Shown in pieces: positions 1-12,510 of a stretch of 64,000 nt of DNA (position 1 is its first letter; the number at the start of each line of letters is the position of its first letter). The stretch covers positions 372,001-436,000 of the forward strand of contig JAQGEQ010000244.1 of NCBI GenBank assembly GCA_034620365.1. The letters run 5' to 3'. The notes beneath the pieces are model-generated. The model did no database searches. It was not told where the DNA came from and worked only from the letters and a program-made list of their open reading frames with translations. The stretch is from Pegea sp. RAD2-039 (taxonomy: Eukaryota; Chordata; Thaliacea; Salpida; Salpidae). Both the position numbers and the translations under genes were made by a program.

Positions 1-539
1 GAGGTATTTTCTAAGATTGATAAGTATTCATTCAACAAATTGGTTTGTATATTGAGAGCATAGCTTTCATTAAAATGTCTGCAAACTTTTGCAACAGTTA
101 CTTGAATGCAGGTTATCAGTTTAAAAAAACATTTTTCATTAGATGGAGTAATTCTATCATCCAACAAGGTAGGCAAACTCTTCAAAAAAAAGAAGAAAGT
201 TTGAAAAATTTTTACTATTAAGTCAGCAGAATTTGAAATGTTTCTTATCAAACTTCTTATCATTATCAGCCATCCTTCAAAATTTATCATACTTAAATTA
301 TTCCATCCAATACAATAAGGGAAATTTTTTCCGGTAAGAAAAAATTCTTCCATTAGTATAACAGCTCTTTCAGGCTCTTTTGTATAATCGATAAACTAAG
401 GAACTAGCAAAGTAAACAACCAAACTTTTCGTTTTAGTAAAAATATTGAATCAAAAATTGATTTAATTTCATCTTTATTATTGCTTGATTGATGTTGAAA
501 TTTCAGGATTATATCCTTTTTCAAATCATCTATTTTTTT
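1..539 (-). pseudogene. Downstream coding-like segment of the unknown tandem protein, copy 1
   Basis: On the minus strand this segment continues in the same frame as the 570-codon frame that ends at 540, separated from it by a TAA. It stays readable to the window edge except for one TAG near 400. The second copy (5786-6334) is open across the same stretch and has AAG at the TAG position. The two copies align throughout, so the segment behaves like former coding sequence: an extra domain, a separate exon, or a C-terminus cut off by the TAA. Function not recognised. It contains an acidic/Lys stretch near its start and a W-N-N-L-S-M-I-N-F-E-G-W motif. Confidence 0.45.
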
Positions 540-2252
540 TTATTCTGTAGTAATAAAATCTACAGGCAATCTTAAGAAATCATCCTGTAAGATAGAGCTG
601 ATAAGACCAATTACACGATGTTTTTCTTTATCAAAGTATAAAAAAAAGTCTAAATAGTTTTGTGATGATTCCGGCTTTTCAATTTGAAAATTTGTGTATT
701 CAAACGGAAATTCTACAAAAGCAAAAAACTCTAGTGTACTTTTAGATGGTGATAAAAGCAATTGATGCAATAAACAATCAAAAAACGTTTTAAGCATCAC
801 GTCTTTTACAAACAAGTTGTCATATTTCTTTGTTTTATCAAGAATTTTATAAAACATTTTATCTAAAAGTTGATATTCCTTCCCACTTGAGTACTCCTTT
901 GTATGTTTTCTATTTAAAAAGCAATCTTGCGACTTTTTCCTAGCATTATTATTCAGCAATCTTACTAAGCAAATATTCAGTTGTTTCTTTAGAGCAAAAG
1001 CTAAAGTAACTAACAACAATATGATCCTCAGACATATAGAAATAGGCCGGTATGTGTTTTGATCTCTCAAGCATTTTAAAATCGTCGAGTTTAATACTGA
1101 AAAAAGGAAAATTTTATTTATAAGAGAAATTAAACGTTCATTGGTAAGAAAAACTTGTTTTTGTTTTCCTTTAAGACTTTCTCCCAGTTTGTAATCATAA
1201 TGACTGAAGTGTAAGCTCTTATAGATACTTCTGTTTACATATAAACCGTTTGCAATCTTCTTCAATTCATTAGATTTAAAGCCTGGAAGTTTGTAAGAAC
1301 AAACCAACTGTATAAACCAATCAAAACAAACTAAAGCTGACGAAAGCGTAGTAATCAATGATTTCTCAGTCTCAATTACATGCTTGGTAAACTCAGTTTT
1401 GCATAATTTGCGAATCTCTTTTGAGCAAAAAGTTTGTCTAAAAACATATATTTGATTTTCATTTGATAAATGGACAAATAAAAGCAAGTCACAATACATT
1501 ACAAGCTCTCTAATAAATGTGGCTGTTTTCACATAAGCTGAAGAGTAATAAAGTTGGCACTGATGGAAACAGATAGTTTTGTGAGCATACCCATCTAAAA
1601 ATGACAGATATGTTTGCAATTTATTTAACCCAGATTGAGAATGTGACGTATTTGTCGGGGATGAAGAGAAAGAAAAGTATTTTATCAACTCAACAAATCG
1701 CTTATTAGTTTGTTTACAGTTTGTTTTTGAAGTTGTTATAAACACGTTTAGAATTTGTGACAAGAAACATGAAAAAGCAATTGTCTTAAAGTTCAGCAAA
1801 GTTTTAGATGAGTCCAAATCTTCAGCAATTATCAAACAATGTTTCAAAAGTTCCAAACAAACAAAATGTTCTTTCACTGATTTATCTTTATTTAAGGAAT
1901 ATGCCACTCCAAAGTGAAAAAATAGTTTTACTAAAACCATTTCATATGAAAAATTACTAACATCAAAATCTTGTAGCTTATATACCCTAACAAAATTATC
2001 ATCTTGAGATATCCAATAAACGCATCCAGGTAAAGCAATTTTGTTTCTCAGAAAAAGATGAGACATGCAATCAAGTTTATCGGTATCAAAATTATCACGA
2101 TTGTATTTATGTTGAAGTTCTAAATTATTTTTGAAAACTTCATTTGTAAAAATGAATTGAAACATTCTACCTTGCAAAATGTAGAACTTGTTTTCTTTTA
2201 TCTTGTACTGTTTTACAAACTCGAAAAACTTATCAGCTTTTAAACTAGACAT
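540..2252 (-). CDS. Unrecognised helix-rich protein, tandem copy 1 (570 aa)
   Basis: This is the longest non-repetitive open frame in the window. It starts MSSLKADKFFEF at the ATG at 2252 and ends DFITTE-stop. It is intronless over 1.7 kb and rich in Leu, Phe, Lys and Cys. There is no signal peptide; one strongly hydrophobic stretch lies at about residues 404-421 (I-S-I-C-L-R-I-I-L-L-L) and a Ser/Thr-rich low-complexity patch (SSSPTNTSHSQSG) in the middle third. A diverged second copy at 6605-7978 keeps the same start and most residues, which argues for real coding sequence, present or past. I recognise no family. It could be one long exon of a larger helical-repeat protein or a transposon-borne gene. 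The TAA that closes it is conserved in the second copy, yet about 180 readable codons follow in both. Confidence 0.6.
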   Translation of the reverse strand: MSSLKADKFFEFVKQYKIKENKFYILQGRMFQFIFTNEVFKNNLELQHKYNRDNFDTDKLDCMSHLFLRNKIALPGCVYWISQDDNFVRVYKLQDFDVSNFSYEMVLVKLFFHFGVAYSLNKDKSVKEHFVCLELLKHCLIIAEDLDSSKTLLNFKTIAFSCFLSQILNVFITTSKTNCKQTNKRFVELIKYFSFSSSPTNTSHSQSGLNKLQTYLSFLDGYAHKTICFHQCQLYYSSAYVKTATFIRELVMYCDLLLFVHLSNENQIYVFRQTFCSKEIRKLCKTEFTKHVIETEKSLITTLSSALVCFDWFIQLVCSYKLPGFKSNELKKIANGLYVNRSIYKSLHFSHYDYKLGESLKGKQKQVFLTNERLISLINKIFLFSVLNSTILKCLRDQNTYRPISICLRIILLLVTLAFALKKQLNICLVRLLNNNARKKSQDCFLNRKHTKEYSSGKEYQLLDKMFYKILDKTKKYDNLFVKDVMLKTFFDCLLHQLLLSPSKSTLEFFAFVEFPFEYTNFQIEKPESSQNYLDFFLYFDKEKHRVIGLISSILQDDFLRLPVDFITTE

Positions 2253-4180
2253 TTTTATGGATTATCAGTCTGTAAAAATGATTTGTACATCTTTAACTTA
2301 TGCAGAAGTATATAAAGATAATATCTTATACTAATTTGCTTAGCCTTACATAAAAGCATGAATAATTCAAATTAGTTAGATCTTAAATAATAGCGAAGAT
2401 GAGAGCTTTTCATCATATATCTTTGCACTTTTCTTTTATTACTTCATAGACTTAAAATTTAAATTAACAAAAAAAAGGACAACAACGTTGTTGATATGTA
2501 AATAAAGAATAGTAAATAAAAAATTAAAACTTCTACAAACACTAGAAAATATTTATAAATTATTACTAAAAGTTATTTATTTATTAGAGCTTGCAAAGTA
2601 ATTACAAAGCTTAGTTTTAAAATAATACCTAAAGATATTACATTTTTGGTTTTCAGTTTACCACAAATTATTGAAAAAATATGCAAGACATGAGAAAAAA
2701 CAGTTGCCAAATAGAAATTATGAAAAAAGAATATCCAACTGTAAAATCCAACATAAAATTTTTTGTAAATATCTCCAAAATTTGATACTACTTTTATATA
2801 AAACAGTTGATTAGTTTCATGTACAGTAAAAATAAACTATCAAAGGTTGTAAAAAATGATAGATTTATTAAAATTATTCCTTGTTATCGGTTTCTACAAT
2901 GATTTTTCAGTTTTTTCTAAATGATATGTTGACTCAAAAGTGTATTTTAAATTTAAAAATACATTTCAAAAATTACTTTTTTTAAACTTTGTTTTAAAAT
3001 AACATTTTTCTCTATTTACATTAAAGTAGTAAATCTTTTAAAGCTTTTTGTAGTAAACTTTTACTTACTTCTTCAATATTTATAACAGTTGAGCAATTAT
3101 TAAACACCTTAGATACAAAAGTTTATTCGTTTAATGAAAACTTCACTAATAATACAAAATAAGTGGAAGTTGCTGATAAGATAACAACAAAAAGTAAAAT
3201 TCAGCAAAATTATTTGATTAACAAACAAAACCTGTGTTACATAGGATCTGTTTGTCAAATTCTAAACTTAGTTTATTGTTCTATCTTCATATACATGAGC
3301 TTCTGGACCAATTTACAATTAATATTTTGTTAATTTGTATTTTTTAAGGATAATGAAGTATTGAATTAGTTTGTAAATTGGTGTCAGATAATTAAGTATC
3401 ATGGGCTACTATTTTTAATAAACTTTCAAAAGTTTGGTATCTACAAATTATATCTTAAAATGTTATTTTATTCAATAACAGAGTTTTAGTAATGTTATTA
3501 TTAAACATGATTAAACCGGTGCCAAATTGTTTATTAGTCAACATTTATATTAACAACCAGTTTGATCATATTAATCTACCAACTAAAAAAATAATCCTAG
3601 TTATTGACTCAATAAAAAGGCAATTAGCGCCACATAGCAGAAACAGTTAAAACGGCCAAATTAATTTTAAAATTAACATTTTTCTAGTTGTTACAATTTT
3701 TTAATAATTTTTTTTTTATTAGTTACCAAACTTCTACACAAAAGTGGAGAAATTTAATCCATTTGAATTGTGAAGTGTAAAATTTTTATTTTCAATAATA
3801 GATATATTACATATGTAGCTAATATTTCACTTTAATATGATATTTCAATTATTTATTAATATAGTTAACTTGATATAAAAAATAAAAAGTATAATGTTGC
3901 ATCATTAAAAGAACTTCAATTAAATCCATCATAAGTGTGATTATAGAGTCCCAATCTTGTCAAGATGAATATTAAAGTATATTTAACAATTAAATATATT
4001 CATTATGAAAATATGCATTATTGAAACACTTGGTATTAGTTTTGAACTTGGTATTGATATTTTAATTTAGAAATATTTTTACTCAGAAGACTAAGGCCAC
4101 GTTTTCAATATTCATGTTAACAACAACTGGAATTTTAAAATTAAAGAGATTAACAACTAAACCAATTACCACAAAAATTA
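2253..4180. other. No gene seen; flank of tandem unit
   Basis: The part 2253-2722 aligns with 7979-8467, so the tandem duplication extends upstream of the protein start and may include its promoter. The remainder is A+T-rich sequence with no long open frame. Around 3600-4160 a few short motifs recur elsewhere, but I see no gene. Confidence 0.5.
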
Positions 4181-4189
4181 AGATTTCGC

Positions 4190-4390
4190 TCAACATGACA
4201 CTTAACACGTGCAACTTAAATTTACTGAGCCTGGTTATTAAAATATATTTATTAATATTCTTTGCAGCAAAATAATTTACTTAATTTTTGCAAAAACTTT
4301 TACTTCCTTCATATAATAAAATGATCAACTTTTTTTTTCTTAATATACTTTATCAGAACTGATTTATTTCATAAATTTCGTAATTTCATT
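4190..4390. repeat. Part of tandem unit shared with 8810-9010
   Basis: About 200 bp aligns directly with 8810-9010, including a run around AAAATGATCAACTTTTT and TTATCAGAACTGATTTATTT. In the right copy this segment leads straight into the zinc-finger start at 9031. In the left copy about 1.2 kb of other sequence intervenes first, so one copy gained or lost that block. Confidence 0.6.
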
Positions 4391-4909
4391 AAATTTGATA
4401 AATTTATTAAAACTTCACAAATATTGTAATAAAATGAATTGAAAAATAGTTTTGAGTAAATTTTAAACATTAAACTTAAAAAAAAAACTTTTTTCAGTAA
4501 TTTTAGTTGTTAATCAATTTTGATCAGTTAGTAATGGATGTGAAAAGTGTAAAAGTTCAAAACTTTAGAATTACTAACTGATATACAATTTCTGTTGAAA
4601 AAATATGATTGAAGTATCTAAAGTGTATGAAAGTGATTAAATAATTTCTTTAGCAAGAAAAATATAATTCTGATTTTTCATTCATTTTTTCCAGTGATAG
4701 TCAACTAGAAAAAATATCAAAAATTTATATAAACTTCTTCAAACTTTCTATTTTCTTAATTTTTTTTGATAATATTTGTACTATAGAGCTTTTTGGTGTA
4801 ATTTTCTGCAATCACTATTAAAAGAATAAATGTATTTTCAGAAAATAGAGTTGACTAAGTTGCTTTCTATTATTAAATCCACCAACAATTATCTAAAATC
4901 TTTCCAACG

Positions 4910-5585
4910 TTTTTGTTTTAAAAAAATTTTCTTAAAATAATCAATTTTAAATAAAAAACAACGTTTTTAGCTCAAAAAATAATTTTCTGGTATTGTATTA
5001 TTAAAACATAATTTTTTTTTTATTCAAGAAAACGCTAGTTGCTAAATTTTGATCAACTTGTTTAAGGACACTGTTTAGTAATTTAAAAATTGTATTTTTT
5101 TGGTATTTATTTACGAATCTAAAAAAATAAATCATCATGCTCGAAATATAATATATAAAGGCAAAGAACTTAAAGGAAGGACAGAAAGGTCAGCAGCTCA
5201 AGTAATTAATTACGAAAAATGTTTAACAGAAAACTTTAGAAATAAAAGTTAATGTTAAACACTTTTTGTGAAATGTTGTTTGGTAGAAAGTTCTTGAAGA
5301 AGTTTCAGTAAATTTCTTCTTTTTATTTAATGTATTTTGCAGGATTTGAACAAAGAAAAAAAATATTTTTTTTTTAATTTTCTAAAATTATTATTTTTGT
5401 TAAAAGAGTTTTAAGAAACTGCTTTTGTAAGAAAACCTAATTTCTTTTTTCATTAAATTAAAATCATATATTTATCCAATATATATTAATATTACAAACT
5501 GTTTGCTTTTTACAAAATACTTTATTTGTTTATCATCTTTTTAAGTGAAGTATGCATGTATCTAATTAGATTGAAACTAAATTTG
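4910..5585. repeat. Upstream region of zinc-finger copy, repeated at 63155-63813
   Basis: This block is repeated with high similarity at 63155-63813, ending in both places at the ATG of a zinc-finger gene N-terminus. Shared marks include CAAAGAACT followed by GGAAGGACAGAAAGGTCA near 5160. It is absent in front of the 9031 copy. It may hold the promoter or 5' UTR of this gene family; no other gene is visible. Confidence 0.6.
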
Positions 5586-5690
5586 ATGGACAATAAACAA
5601 ATTTATCGGAAGCGAAAGTTGTTATCAACCGAAAGTAACATCAACAAAGAACCATCAAAAAAGAAACATTACTTAAAAGAGTTTACTTAG
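5586..5690 (+). pseudogene. C2H2 zinc-finger gene N-terminus, truncated copy
   Basis: The ATG at 5586 opens MDNKQIYRKRKLLSTESNI, closely matching the starts at 9031 and 63814, then the frame stops after 34 codons. Shortly after, at about 5728, sequence equivalent to the window's first bases begins. That is the tandem-duplication junction, so this copy was cut off by the duplication and no finger domains follow. Confidence 0.6.
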
Positions 5691-5727
5691 AATATTTTTA
5701 AAGTTAATTTTTTTTCTATTTATTTTA

Positions 5728-8467
5728 GAGATATTTTCTAAGATGATAAGTATTCATTCAACAGATTGGTCTGTAAATTGAGAGCTTAGCTCTGATTAAA
5801 ATTTCTGCATACTTTTGCAACAGTTACTTGAATGCAGGTTATTAGTTTAAAAAAACATTCTTCATTAGATGGAGTAATTCTATCATCCAACAAGGTAGGC
5901 AAACTCTTCAAAAAAATGAAGAAGTTTTGTAATATTTCTACTATTAATTTAGCAGAATTTGAATTGTTTCTCATCAAACTTCTTATCATTATCAGCCATC
6001 CTTCAAAATTTATCATACTTAAATTATTCCATCCAATACAACAATGGAAATTTTTTCCGGTAAGAAAAAATTCTTGCATTAGTATAACAGCTCTTTCAGG
6101 TTCTTTTGTATAATCGATAAACTTAGGAGCTAGCAAAGTAAACAACCAAACTTTTCGTTTTAGTAAAAATATTGAATCAAAAATTGATTTAATTTCATCT
6201 TTATTATTGCTTGATTGCTGTTGAAATTTCAGTATTATATCCTTTTTCAAATCATCTATTTTTTTTATTCTGTAGTAATAAAATCTGCAAGCAACCTTAT
6301 GAAACCATTCTTTAAGATAGAACTTAAAGACCAATTACACGATGTTTTTCTTTATCATAGTATAAAAAAAAAGTCTAAATAGTTTTGTGATGATTCTGGT
6401 TTTTCAATTTGGAAATTAGTGTATTCAAACGGAAATTCTGCAAAAGCAAATAAATCTAGTGTAATTTTAGATGGTGATAAGAGCAATTGATGCAATAAAC
6501 AATCAAAAAACGTTTTAAGCATCACGTCTCTTACAAACAAGCTGTCATATTTCTTTGTTTTATCAAGATTTATATAAAACATTTTATCTAAAAGTTGATA
6601 TTCTTCACCACTTGAGTACTCCTTTTGTATGTTTTCTCTTTAAAAAGCAATCTTGCAACTTTTTCCTAGCATTATTATTCAGCAATCTTACTAAGCAAAT
6701 ATTCAGTTGTTTCTTTAGAGCAAAAGCTAAAGTAACTAACAACAATATAATCCTCAGACATATAGAAATAGGCCGGTATGTGTTTTGATCTCTCAAGCTT
6801 TTTAAAATCGTTGAGTTTAATACTGAAAAAAGGAAAATGTTATTTATAAGAGAAATTAAACGTTCATTGCTAAGAAAAACTTGTTTTTCTTTTTCTTCAA
6901 GAATTTCTCCCAGTGTGTAATCATAATGACTGAAGTGTAAGCTCTTATAGATACTTCTGTTTACATATAAACCGTTTGCAATCTTCTTCAATTCATTAGA
7001 TTTAAAGCCTACAAATTTGTAAGAACAAACTAACTGTATTAACCAATCAAAACAAACTAAAGCTGACGAAAGCGTAATAATCGATGATATTTCAGTCTCA
7101 ATTACATGCTTGGTAAACTCAGTTTCACATAATTTGCGAATCTCTTTTGAGCAAAAAGTTTGTCTAAGAACATATATTTGATTTGCATTTGATAAATGGA
7201 CAAATAAAAGCAAGTCACAATACATTATAATTTCTCTAATAAATGTTGCTGTTTTCTCATCAGCTGAAGAGTAACAAATTTGGCACTGATGAAAACAGAT
7301 AGTTTTGTGAGCATACCCATCTAAAAATGACAGATATGTTTGCAATTTATTTAACCCAGATTGAGAATGTGACGTATTTGTCGGGGATGAAGAGAAAGAA
7401 AAGTATTTTATCAACTCAACAAATCTTTTATTAGTTTGTTTACAGTTTGTTTTTGAAGTTGTTATAAATACGTTTAGAATTTGCGACAAGAAACATGAAA
7501 AAGCAATTGTCTTAAAGTTCTGCAAAATGTTAGATGATTCCAAACCTTCAGCAATTATCAAACAATGTTTCAAAAGTTCTAAACCAACAAAATATTCTTC
7601 CACTGATTTATCTTTCTTTAAAGAATATCCCACTCCAAAGTAAAAAAAAAGTTTTACTAAAACCATTTCATATGAAAAATTACTAACCTCAAAATCTTGT
7701 AGCTTATATACTTTAACAAAACTATCATCTTGAGATATCCAATAAACGCATCCAGGTAAAGCAATTTTGTTTCTCAGAAAAAGATGAGACATGCAATCAA
7801 GTTTATCGGTATCAAAATTATCACGATTGTATTTATGTTGAAGTTCTAAATTATTTTTGAAAACTTCTTTTGTAAAAATAAATTGAAACATTCTACCTTG
7901 CAAAATGTAGAACTTGTTTTCTTTTATCTTGTACTGTTTTACAAACTTGAAAAACTTTTCAGCTTTTAAACTAGACATTATTATGGATTATCAGTCTGTA
8001 AAAATGATTTGTACATCTTTAACATATGCAGAAGTATATAAAGAAACTGTAAGGAAAATATAAAAATCAGTATCTTATACTGATTTGTTTAGCTTTACCC
8101 AAAGCATGAAAAATTCAAATTGGTTAAATCTTAAATAATAGAGAATGTGAGAACTTTTCAAAATACATCTATGCAATTCTCTTTTATTACTTCATAGACT
8201 TAAAATTAACAATAACTACATAAAGGACATCAAAGTTGTGGATGTGTAAATAGATAATTGTAAATAAAACATTAAAACTTCTACAAACACTTGAAAATAT
8301 TTTTAAGTTATTGCTAAAAGGTATTTATTTATAGAAACCTGTAAAAAATTTTCAAAGTTTAGTTTTAAACTAATATCTAAACTTATTATAATATTGTTTT
8401 TTAGTTTACCACAAATTGTTGAAAAAATATACAAAATATGAGAACAAACAGTTGCTAAATAGAAATT
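5728..8467. repeat. Tandem direct repeat of 1-2722
   Basis: The sequence from about 5731 to 8467 aligns base for base with 1-2722 (the shared left edge is GATATTTTCTAAGAT), with scattered substitutions and single-base indels. The repeat carries the unknown minus-strand protein. The copies lie about 5.7 kb apart, head to tail. Confidence 0.85.
5786..7978 (-). pseudogene. Unrecognised helix-rich protein, tandem copy 2 (frameshifted)
   Basis: It starts at the ATG at 7978 (MSSLKAEKFFKF) and reads 457 codons to a stop at 6605. An extra T in a T-run near 6625 shifts the frame there relative to copy 1. The original frame resumes at 6582-6355 and shifts again at a run of nine A (eight in copy 1) near 6365. 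A downstream open segment, 6334-5786, matches the 1-539 segment and is free of stops here. Two of the breaks sit in homopolymers, so assembly error is possible, but further indels near 6330 suggest genuine decay. Hydrophobic stretch and Ser/Thr patch are as in copy 1. Function unknown. Confidence 0.6.
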
Positions 8468-9030
8468 GCTCGATTAAACTTATTTTTATCAGGAATTAAA
8501 ATATAATAACTATAAGTTGTCTTAAAACTTTTTGTAATTAATCAAATTTCAATTTAAGAATTTAATTTTGTTTTTTTAAGCTCTTTGAAATCTTCATTTG
8601 TTTGTAATAGCAAAAACTAACTTAACATTTGTAATTAATGAAATGTGTTTTAAATGAATTCAGTTTTAAACTTTTTAAAAATAGCTTATTTCAAACAATT
8701 ATAGAGCTAGTCAGCAAAAACAGAAAGAAAACCTAAATTAATTGTTAATTAAACTGTAAAATAGAAATGTCGTACCAAACAACAATCACAAAATTGAAAC
8801 ATTGACACTCAACGTATGCTAGTATAAGGTTAGTTGAATTTACTTAACCAGGTTATTCAAATATATTTTTTAATATTCTTGGCAACAAAGTAATTTACTT
8901 AAATTTTGCGAAAACTTTTACTTCTTTCATATAATATAATAATATAATATAAAAAAATGATCAACTTTTTTGCTTAATAAAACTTATCAGAACTGATTTA
9001 TTTCATAAATTTTGTATTTTGTAAAGTTTG
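7979..9030. other. No gene seen; tandem-unit flank
   Basis: 7979-8467 repeats 2253-2722. About 8810-9010 repeats 4190-4390. A short ATAATATAAT run lies at about 8930-8955. No open frame of note. Confidence 0.5.
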
Positions 9031-9583
<553 letters not shown>

Positions 9584-10022
9584 AACAACTGATTTTCGGT
9601 ATTTTCTTATTTTATTATATTATACAATATTAGTTTCATGGTACAATTATTTCAAGTAAGTTTCTCCATCAAACTTTTTGAAAGCAATTCTAAACTTGAA
9701 AATATTCAGAGATTCATAACAACCTAATGTTGATTCAGCTAAGTAAAAAAAGATTTTTACAAAGTTTACAAATCGAAAAAAGGAATTAAAGTTTGTAAAT
9801 TTATGAATTAAAAAATATAAAAGCTGCAGAAAATTTGCTGATTAAAATAATAAAAATGTTAAAATGTTAGAACGAGTTTCAACTTTCCAGTTTGGTGATT
9901 CTGGATATTTTAGATGCATAGTAGAATATCTACAAATAGGAACTCCTACAGCTTTATTAATAACATTTTAAAAATACAATTTAATAATCTTTTTTTTAAC
10001 TCATCAAATATTTATCCACCAG
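9584..10022. other. No gene seen
   Basis: A+T-rich spacer between the zinc-finger pseudogene and the left arm of the large inverted repeat. I see no supported feature. Confidence 0.4.
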
Positions 10023-11207
10023 CACGACAAAGTAATTTCAAAATAGTGCTTTTAAAAACGTTAAAAGAAAAGATGAAAATTTAAAGAAATTCAAATGTCT
10101 TTACAATTGACACCACTTGTTGTTAGACAATATTTCTATTATTTGCAGTTGTAACTAAAAATTATTTAAATAATTCATCAAAAACCTACAAAAAATATAA
10201 TTTTTGCAACAAGATACTGAAAAGTTTATATTGGAATAATATTTTGTAGATCAACTTATTTAGAAAAATATCATTATCTTAAAAATAATTTTGATTTTTA
10301 TAATATAATTTTATAATGATAAATTCTTTTTTTTTCATATCTCAGTTAAATTTATTCATTATTTCTAAACTCATCAACTTTTAGCACAAGCGTATAGTTA
10401 TTTTTTATTACAATAAGTAGTTAAAGTTTGTGTTTAAATTAAAGATCACTCGGAATCAAAAAAGTTCATTTCCATGAAGTTAATTTCCAACTGCTGGTTA
10501 GTTTACTTCATGTATTTTAATAAAGTTTTCGATTAAAGTATAAACAAATATTTTATTAAGATCTATAGTTTAGTATAAATATAATAAACCAATTTACTCT
10601 TAGATTCTCTTACTGTAAATTAGGTTTAAATATATAAATTATTCTAAAGAAGTTTTGATACCAGCTGTGTTTTGCTTGAATTAATTTTTACTATTATAAT
10701 ACCTAAATTTAAAAAAACATCATAGTCTACCATAAAAACATCAAAATCTTCTGCGTTTTGAAGAAGTAATAGGTCTAATATTTCTTTTACTATCATCTCT
10801 TTCGATCTAAAAATTGTCAAAACTAAAGTCAGTTTTATTAATTACATTCTCCTTTATAAGGTTGGTTTACTTAGAACTGTTAGAAAATGTTTTCCTTTGA
10901 CAACAATTTTTAAATATTTTTATTCCATATGGATGGTTATCACTTTTTAGATTATAATTTTCAAAATTCATGATCACAAGTTGCTGTGAATATATTTTTC
11001 AATTCTGAATAATTTTAATCAAAACGTAGTGAAGTATTGTAAAAATAACTCATTTAATCTAGTTTCTATTTTTTTTGAAAAATAGCTTTTAATTTAATGC
11101 AGAATAAACATTTATTTATTTTTTACAAACAGTTTATAGAAGATTATAAATAACAAAACTTTTATAAAACAACTAATTGAAATAATAAATTTATTACAAA
11201 ATTACAA

Positions 11208-11510
11208 ATGGTAAATTTTCATTGTAAAAGTTCGGCCGAAATCGGTGATATAGGATGTGCTATAAGTGATGATATTAAAAAAAAAGTAAAAGAAAATGAG
11301 ACGAAAGAAACTAATCGAGCAACACAAAGTGAAATGCAAAATAAAAAGCTGATAAAGTTTCTCTCTTATTTTGAAAGTAGTTTTTCTTCTCTTCATTTTA
11401 TTTCAGAAAAGAAAACACCGTTTAGAACAAGAAGATATATTTCATCTATTAAATACGTTGTGCTAATTAATATATCTTCATATGTTAGTATTAAATTTTC
11501 ACTTAAATAA
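11208..11510 (+). CDS. Small Lys/Ser-rich ORF inside the inverted repeat
   Basis: A 100-codon frame starts MVNFHCKSSAEIGDIGCAIS and continues with a Lys/Glu-rich stretch and an F-L-S-Y-F-E-S-S-F-S-S-L segment. The other arm (about 41340 down to 41100, minus strand) encodes the same start with a few substitutions, but a one-base loss in an A-run breaks it after about 25 codons. Beyond that break the similarity continues in the shifted frame. Conservation across diverged arms suggests an exon of the element. I cannot assign a family. The Cys residues do not form a recognisable zinc-finger spacing. Confidence 0.35.
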   Translation: MVNFHCKSSAEIGDIGCAISDDIKKKVKENETKETNRATQSEMQNKKLIKFLSYFESSFSSLHFISEKKTPFRTRRYISSIKYVVLINISSYVSIKFSLK

Positions 11511-11756
11511 TTTGGGTTTTCTTTTAAACCATATAGTAAGTTAGTTTTTTAATCTTATTCCAAATCTTTTAACAAAATGTTTGTACAAAATGTTAATTCT
11601 TACAAGCAGACAGAAAGATATTCATTTCAACTTTCACAAAACGCTTTTCAGTTTAAACATTTTTACCACAAAATATTAATAATTAATTTTCAATAATTTG
11701 ACTATTCGATATAGTTATGACTTTTAATAAAACTTTGTTTAACAAATGTTGATCAT

Positions 11757-11908
11757 CAAAAAAAAACTTTATTCAATTCTTGAACAAGTGTCACCGTAGA
11801 GTTCTTTTTAAAGAGTTTCGAAGCTGTACATTGAGATTCAACTTTCTCAGGCATGTCATCTACAGTTTGGATTTTGTGAAAAGTTTTTGAACGATTTTAT
11901 TCAATAAT
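11757..11908 (-). pseudogene. Conserved coding-like segment of the element (copy 1 of 3)
   Basis: On the minus strand, just after an AAATTTAG acceptor-like site, it reads I-I-E-stop-N-R-S-K-T-F-H-K and then D-D-M-P-E-K-V-E-S-Q-C-T-A-S-K-L-F-K-K-N. Equivalent segments lie at 39445-39612 (fully open, 55 codons) and 53125-53301. The three copies differ mostly by single substitutions and share the frame, as expected for an old exon. Function unknown. Confidence 0.4.
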
Positions 11909-12476
11909 CTACCTAAATCTAAATACGAAAAAAGCAGATTATGAATTAGCAAACCTTTTCCAAATGCATACCAAAGGCATAAATTGATACTTTACTAGTT
12001 TGGTAATCATTCAAATAATTTCTTCTCCTGAAAAAACAGCTTCTAATGATATAATACTTTTTTTACTATGAAGTTAGTGAGTTAAAAGCTTAAATTAGTT
12101 TTACTATTAGAAAGTTTTCTCAGCTACCATAACCAAAGGTTTGTTAGCCTAGAACACACTAAACATTTATTAGAAATGATATTATATTTTAATAAAGGAA
12201 TTAGCACCAGAAAATAAATGTTGAATTATATGCTTGAATTATAGATTTATTTGTATATATTTTTAAATCCATTCAAACTATCCTGCAATTTAAAAAAAGA
12301 ATTTAAAAATATTAGTGAGTTAAATTACAAGATCGAAGAATTACTTAAAATAAGCATCAATCAACGACTTGTCAAAAATAACTAAAAATTACTTAAGAAC
12401 CTATTAAACATTGAAAGTCACATAAAAAAAATTAATCTTTATTATGAAAGAATTTAAAAGAAACTTAATTTTTTAA

Positions 12477-12493
12477 ATCGACCATTTGTCGAT
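12477..12493 (-). repeat. Hairpin ATCGAC-CATTT-GTCGAT
   Basis: Six-bp inverted repeat around a 5-nt loop, followed by AGAATAATCCGACAAATACAACTAAC. It is the marker of the dispersed hairpin family and sits here at the edge of the inverted-repeat arm. Confidence 0.7.
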
Positions 12494-12510
12494 AGAATAA
12501 TCCGACAAAT

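Larger units (their letters stand above)
10023..12510 (-). repeat. Left arm of large inverted repeat (partner 38840-43187)
   Basis: The reverse complement matches 38840-43187 in order, from the GCACGACAAAG edge at 10023 to the hairpin at 12477. The right arm carries about 1.3 kb extra (about 39870-41190), including another repeat unit. Two coding-like segments are preserved in both arms (11208 plus strand; 11757-11908 minus strand). This looks like two copies, in opposite orientation, of one transposable element; its ends and class are not established. Confidence 0.75.

Noticed and set aside
5832..6113. Plus-strand ORF at 5832-6113 and 6555-6788
   Set aside because: Antisense shadows of the tandem protein copy 2.
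11202..11396. Minus-strand ORF opposite the 11208 frame; likewise 9003-9224 minus
   Set aside because: Shadows; the plus-strand frames have the better composition and conserved copies.
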